From Brachynemurus nebulosus (taxonomy: Eukaryota > Arthropoda > Insecta > Neuroptera > Myrmeleontidae), in the NCBI GenBank assembly GCA_035578155.1, contig JAPWDM010000013.1, forward strand, positions 8,519,527 to 8,583,526: 64,000 nucleotides of DNA, given 5' to 3'. The notes below the pieces were generated by a model. It was not told where the DNA came from. It made no database searches and worked only from the letters and a program-made list of their open reading frames with translations. Positions 59,281-64,000 of the stretch are shown piece by piece; position 1 is the first letter of the stretch; each line of letters opens with the position of its first letter. The position numbers and the translations under genes are program-made.

Positions 59281-59773
59281 TCAGGTCAGTCCAGACTCAT
59301 TTACTAAACCAATAGACATTTGAACCTGTCGAAACCTGTCATCATTTGACTAACATATTATTCAGTTCATCACCAACTTTCGTAAATATCGAACGCATCT
59401 TAGTACTTATAGAAGATAAATATAGATAATCAGTTAAAACATGCTGTGCTACATTTTTTATTTTCGTGTGGTGAATCTGCCAGGTCTGCAGCGATAGAAA
59501 TTAATAGTGTACATGGTGAACACAATATTAGTGTAAGGACTGCCCAGAAATGGTTTAAAAAATTTTAAGTTGGAGAAAGTAGCATTGAAGATGAATCCCG
59601 TTCAGGATGTCCTGTTAGTTTTGATGACGGCATTCTTCGAAATCTTGTGGAGTCAGAGCCACAATTAACAGTGGATCAGATCGCAGAAAGGATGAATTGT
59701 GTTTAATTGTGTTTTTTTTATATTTTTAAAAAATTTATCAAAAAAATACGCACGAACTTATGGACTGACCTGA
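59281..59773 (+). mobile_element. Internally deleted mariner element
   Basis: TCAGGTCAGTCCA at 59281 is mirrored by TGGACTGACCTGA ending at 59773, with TA on both sides (59279-59280 and 59774-59775). It holds the N-terminal part of a mariner transposase and then jumps to the 3' end. At 493 bases it has lost most of the usual 1.3 kb, including the catalytic region. Confidence 0.9.
59431..59706 (+). pseudogene. mariner transposase N-terminal fragment
   Basis: Translation gives HFLFSCGESARSAAIEINSV, then ISVRTAQKWFKKF, a stop codon at 59566-59568, then GESSIEDESRSGCPVSFDD and LVESEPQLTVDQIAERMN. These are the two helix-turn-helix DNA-binding segments and the GRP-like linker of mariner/SETMAR transposases. 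The frame ends at 59706; no DD34D catalytic domain remains. Confidence 0.9.
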
Positions 59774-61487
59774 TACCTATAATTTTTTGAGTTACTTATG
59801 GAAATATACCAAAAGTAATGAAATAATGTAATAAAAGAAGGTTATTGAACGAGCTGAGAGATTCTAAAATATTTTACGCAATGGGGCAGCATTTTTAAAA
59901 GTTTTCAATCCCTCGAAGTCGTTTTAGAAATTAAATTCAAAGGAACATTAATACATCATTTAAGTCAATACAAAAAAGGGAAAATTTTTTTTATTTTTTT
60001 TCACAAAATGCTGTAACGCGTATATAGTCAGTTTTATGATTCATCGAAAGTGGTAACATTAGAACAATTCTGTAATTTTCAAAATTCGACCGAGTAAGGC
60101 TAGAAACCTCTTCTAATTAACTTACTATGTTTGTGAATACATATTTTCGTTTCCAAATTTGCACTCCAATTTTAATTTACTACCTATTAACCAGTCAAGC
60201 TGAAATTTATATGAAATTCCGAATAAATTCGATTCTACTGTAAACGGTATTATATACAGTAAAATTGACGTAGCGGCTACGATCGATTAGATTCTAAATT
60301 GAAATGGCATTTTTATTTATATATGTACATAAACCTGCATATATACCCTATGTATTTCTTATAACCTTCGCCCACTCTGTCGACGAAAAACATCAAAGAG
60401 ATGATTTTTCCAAGTATTTTCTTTTGTCCAATATTTTCCCATCGTTTCTCAGTTATCAGTCAAATGAATGAATGTTGGCTATTGGTGGATATCTTTGTTT
60501 TATTTTTACCTTTTTTTTTTTGTAGATAAATGTACGAATTCTTATCTCTTCTTATGAATTTTCTTTTGGGGAGAATTTATTTGTAATTAAGTTAACGTTT
60601 ATGAAGCCTTATAATGTATGAAAATGCAGGTGGGTTTCTCTTTTTGATTTTGTTCAAAAGGCAGACATCGAAGGACAAAAAACACACCGTAAAAAGGAAC
60701 TACTTTACTCCTAGGGGAATAACGTTACACCGTAAATGAAAAGAGACTCAACACTGTCTAGTAGACAAACTAATAATCATCTCTAAATAGTTTTGGTATA
60801 TTCTTCTTGGTAGTACCATCTGTCACGACACTTAGGAGAATGAATATTCAAATCACCATTTTTTTCTGGTTTTATCATAGCCAGTCTTTAAAGCCTCATT
60901 TTTTCTAAAATTTTTATTCAGAAGAAGACATCATCGGACCATATCACAAGGTAAATATGGTCTATAATCTGATGTTCTTAAAAAAGAAGTTCTTATGCGA
61001 TAAAAAAAAAAATAGTACCAGTTTTAAAACAAATTTTGTAACTTATAACATTTTGTACTTTTGAAAATTCAGCATAAATTTCTTAAATTAGTTAAAAATA
61101 TCATAAATCTAATAATTCTAAATAAGTAAACATTGTGGTTAGTTGCGTACCAAAAGCGAGTACCTCTGCATTTTCTAATCGTTTTTTGCAAACGACAGTA
61201 CACCAATGTAAAGTAGGAGGTATTAACTCCCACCTTATACGATGGAAACTTGCTGGAAATGAATTAATTAAAATTCTATGCTTGTGGAAGTTCTATTTCG
61301 TTAAAATACTCGAGAATTTTAGCAATATGAGAAGCCTCAATATACAATGAAAATTCTTAACTCAAATTTATTTTCAAATGTGTAGATTTGTTTTAAATAA
61401 TTACTATTATGGTACGCCTTTGATACACTGAGCTTTAGGATTATTTTATGAGTGCAGACTGTCACTAATATATCATTATTTTAGTGT
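59774..61487. other. AT-rich intergenic DNA
   Basis: No gene or paired-end element seen. Confidence 0.5.
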
Positions 61488-62273
61488 TTAAGGGGGACCA
61501 CTAGTGTGACCGCCTGAAAAAAGGTGATTTTTGGGAATTTTTTTCAAGGAAAGTACTGTACGGAATGTTTTAATATTTTAAGGATATATTCGTTAATATA
61601 TTATAAATTCGTGATAAAATTTTTGGACCAAAAAATTGAGAATTCAGTGAGTTATTCGCGACCTTCCAAGGCTCCAAAAAAAAAGTTCCCCCACTACTAC
61701 AGTAATAGCGACCTTCACAGTGTCTGAAATAAAAAAAAACCAAAAAGCCTATTAAACTAGAAGGTATTGCCCGTACTATGAACCTCAATCGAAAAAAGAA
61801 GTTGAAATTTAACAAAATGGCGGAGTCTTCTAAAAAAAGTTTCAAAATTTGAGCGAAAAAATTAAATCGATCGGATGATTTATCTTCTAGTTATAACTGC
61901 AGCAATTTTGAAAAATGTAGTTTTTCTTTACCATTTAGTTTTAATCACTGAGAATTTTTGCTAGAATTATTTACGATGTACTCACTAAAACTAGATGAGT
62001 CGTTTAAATGTACCATAGGGTCTAGCTACGACACAACATGTGACTGGCAGCCACGTCCAGAAACTTCCGAACTATCAACCTTCATACATTTCTCAATACC
62101 TCAAAGTTGACAATGAAAATCAGAATTCGCTCTTCGGATGGCTGTAACTCAAAAACTATTTGAGATATGCACTTGCAATTTTAGTATGTTATTTTTAAAG
62201 ATATAGACTATCGAGACATGCAAAAACAATTTTTACATTTTTTTCAAAATGTCACACTAGTGGTCCCCCTTAA
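61488..62273. mobile_element. TTAA-flanked MITE with GGGGGACCACTAGTGTGAC ends
   Basis: TTAA at 61488-61491 then GGGGGACCACTAGTGTGAC; the exact inverse precedes TTAA at 62270-62273. The 19 bp ends are perfect, suggesting a fairly young copy. TTAA target sites point to the piggyBac superfamily. The interior frames on both strands have no recognisable domain. Confidence 0.8.
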
Positions 62274-63107
62274 AAAGCTACGGTTTATTCTAACTCTTTT
62301 TTGTTCTAATACTATTAAAATACTATCATGCTGAATGTTGGTTTGCAAATGTCTCACCATATAAATATAACGGGAAAACTAAATGGACTGGATGAAAGAC
62401 GGACGAAGCCATTAGGGGAGCCATTTAACTATTTGCAGTATCTATGCAATAAAGAGCCACCTATATATAATGTATAACTCTGTCTTTTATTATAAGTTAA
62501 TACAAAATATGCTAAATGTTTTGGTAATGTGTTTATTTATTATTTGAATATTGTCATAACATAAAGTCGATGTTAGATGTGTAAGTTATGCGAAAGAATC
62601 GATACTGATTGTGAGTATAAAATAACATACTCGAAAAATTTTATCATCTAATATCGACTTTATGCCGTTCACCGCAAAAATACAAATAAAAATCTGTTAA
62701 TTTGCATAAAATTTTCAAAGCGATGCAATGTGCTACCGTCAGTAAACAGCGTTGGACCGGATTATTTGAAAATTTAATTAATTTTTAAAACATTATCAGT
62801 ATTTAATTTGTAATTATGACTGGTTCTATGTATATTTTTTTGTTGCCCTTTTTGCCCCTTTTGTATTTATGAATGATTATTAAAACTTTTCTGTTGGGTG
62901 AAAATTTATGCGCGAAAAAATTTCCATTTTCAAAGAAAATATAACAAAATAAAAAAGAATGAATTTTAATGAGAATGTTTGAAAATAATAAATGAATCGC
63001 CGAATGAAGCGGAGTACATGGTTCAGTTGAACTTTTAACCGGTCTACTCAAGCGAGTGGAAAAACAGTAGAAATATTTTATGAAAATTCATGAACATATA
63101 TTATGTA
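62274..63107. other. AT-rich intergenic DNA with a small inverted pair
   Basis: CATAAAGTCGATGTTAGATG at 62560-62579 and CATCTAATATCGACTTTATG at 62645-62664 form a 20 bp inverted repeat around a 65-base loop. No gene. Confidence 0.45.
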
Positions 63108-63860
63108 GGGTAAGTGCGGGGGAGATGCCGCCGTAGCCATAGCTTGTCCGTTGATTGATAGATAGCGCTATTAATGGATTATATGTTTAAAATAAGTCAC
63201 TTATTTAAGCTGTATATGGTAATATTTATGATTAGTCCATCAGTTTAGTAATTATCCAACTTTTTATTATTGAAAAGTAAGTTTTTTAACATAATATTTT
63301 ATCAAGCATTTAATTCATTAGAATTGAAGAATGTATATTTCATTGTTTTAATGAAAATGAGTTTTGTTATTAATTTAGGTATATTTTAAAAGTACTGTAT
63401 AAAATTATAACTTGGAATTCCGCACTATGCTTGCTATAGCAACATGCGGCATCTATCCCAACAAAAAGGGGAGATGCCACATTTAAAGTCGGTATAGATG
63501 CCGCATCATATTACATGTTAAAAACATAGACTTTTAATTATGCAATTTTTTTGGGCTGTAAATTATGCCACGAAAATATAAAAGATCCATTAATGGATCA
63601 GGAAGAGCCCTCATATTAGTGAAGATAACAAAAATAATAATGATTGCCTGTGTATTGAATGTTTTGAAAGGTACTCAGAAACAAAAAAAAGTTGACTGGT
63701 TAAGATGTATAAAGTGCCAAAAATGGTTGTTACATATGGCATGCATCATGGTATGGAGATGTGTGTAAAATGCAAAATTTTTAATATGAACGATGCGGCG
63801 CCTCACTTTCTTTGATGCGGCATCTCTCCCATAGGTGTGGGAGAGACGCCGCTTTGCAGG
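63108..63860 (+). mobile_element. Pogo-like transposon remnant with GGGAGATGCCGC motifs
   Basis: GGGTAAGTGCGGGGGAGATG then CCGCC begins after TA at 63106-63107. Variants of GGGAGATGCCGC recur in both directions (about 63119, 63447, 63469, 63488, 63788, 63811 and 63837), bracketing a short transposase remnant. The right end is not defined; CACACCTATGGGAGAGATGC on the minus strand near 63815-63835 is subterminal. Confidence 0.5.
63565..63768 (+). pseudogene. Pogo/Tigger-type transposase remnant: start fused to PHD-like finger
   Basis: It starts MPRKYKRS, like many pogo/Jerky-type transposases, and soon reaches VDWLRCIKCQKWL. In the neighbouring frame upstream CLCIECFERYSET is readable, and after a one-codon-scale shift HMAC and CVKC follow. 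Together these give the CxxC, CxxC, HxxC, CxxC layout of the C-terminal zinc finger of such transposases. The whole DDE core is missing and at least two frameshifts are present. Confidence 0.5.
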
Positions 63861-64000
63861 CTTTACAAAAATGTTAATTATGAATTCTTTATGACTCAAA
63901 ATTTAAAAATATTTATAAATAATTTTAAAGAACAATGTTTACATTTATTGTGTACTAAATTTCAAATCAATTAAATGCATACTTTAAAAATTATTAAGTG

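Noticed and set aside
1..64000. CRISPR arrays, operons or bacterial signals
   Set aside because: No short direct repeats with regular unique spacers and no dense coding were seen; the receptor gene and transposon types show this is animal nuclear DNA.

Overview
The window is AT-rich eukaryotic DNA that looks like an insect nuclear genome. It holds one clear protein-coding gene, a very long single-exon receptor on the minus strand (stop near 45029, start codon ending at 49213). This is a Toll-family receptor of the Toll-6/7/8 group and most like Tollo (Toll-8): signal peptide, long leucine-rich-repeat ectodomain in two blocks, one membrane segment, cytoplasmic TIR domain and a long tail with the conserved HIYSSIDSDYSTL and ATPSPRP motifs and a VQAYLV end. 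The order of insect cannot be fixed from this window.

Layout. 1-45000: gene-poor, packed with non-autonomous DNA transposons and decayed repeats. 45029-49213: Tollo. 49214-50300: its GC-richer upstream region, with a candidate initiator plus DPE core promoter. 50300-54800: AT-rich sequence with little structure. 54800-64000: transposons again. A short GC-rich block on the minus strand (44397 to about 44490), ending in a perfect splice donor, may be the first exon of another gene running left.

Mobile elements recognised by paired ends and target duplications: a PIF/Harbinger-like element with a transposase N-terminal fragment; three near-identical TTAA-flanked piggyBac-like MITEs whose ends read CCCTAGAATCATACGT; further TTAA-flanked elements; Tigger/pogo-like TA-flanked MITEs; two hAT-like elements; an internally deleted mariner; a Tc1-like remnant inside a satellite array of about 170 bp units; a pogo-like remnant with a PHD-type zinc-finger fragment; and several foldback elements. 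Many are nested (MITE C in a hAT, a palindromic MITE in a Tigger MITE, the Tc1 remnant in the satellite), which gives relative ages.

The most unusual object is a palindrome at 36749-36937 whose two arms each carry a hammerhead-ribozyme-like core (CTGANGA, GACC/GGTC stem, GAAAC, ATGTC, GCCC/GGGC stem I). A more decayed relative lies near 15021-15058. These resemble motifs known from Penelope-like retroelements. Also notable are three copies of a repeat built from CTTGGT/ACCAAG hexamers, and a family of elements carrying (TA)n tracts. All assignments come from reading the sequence; no database search or fold calculation was run.
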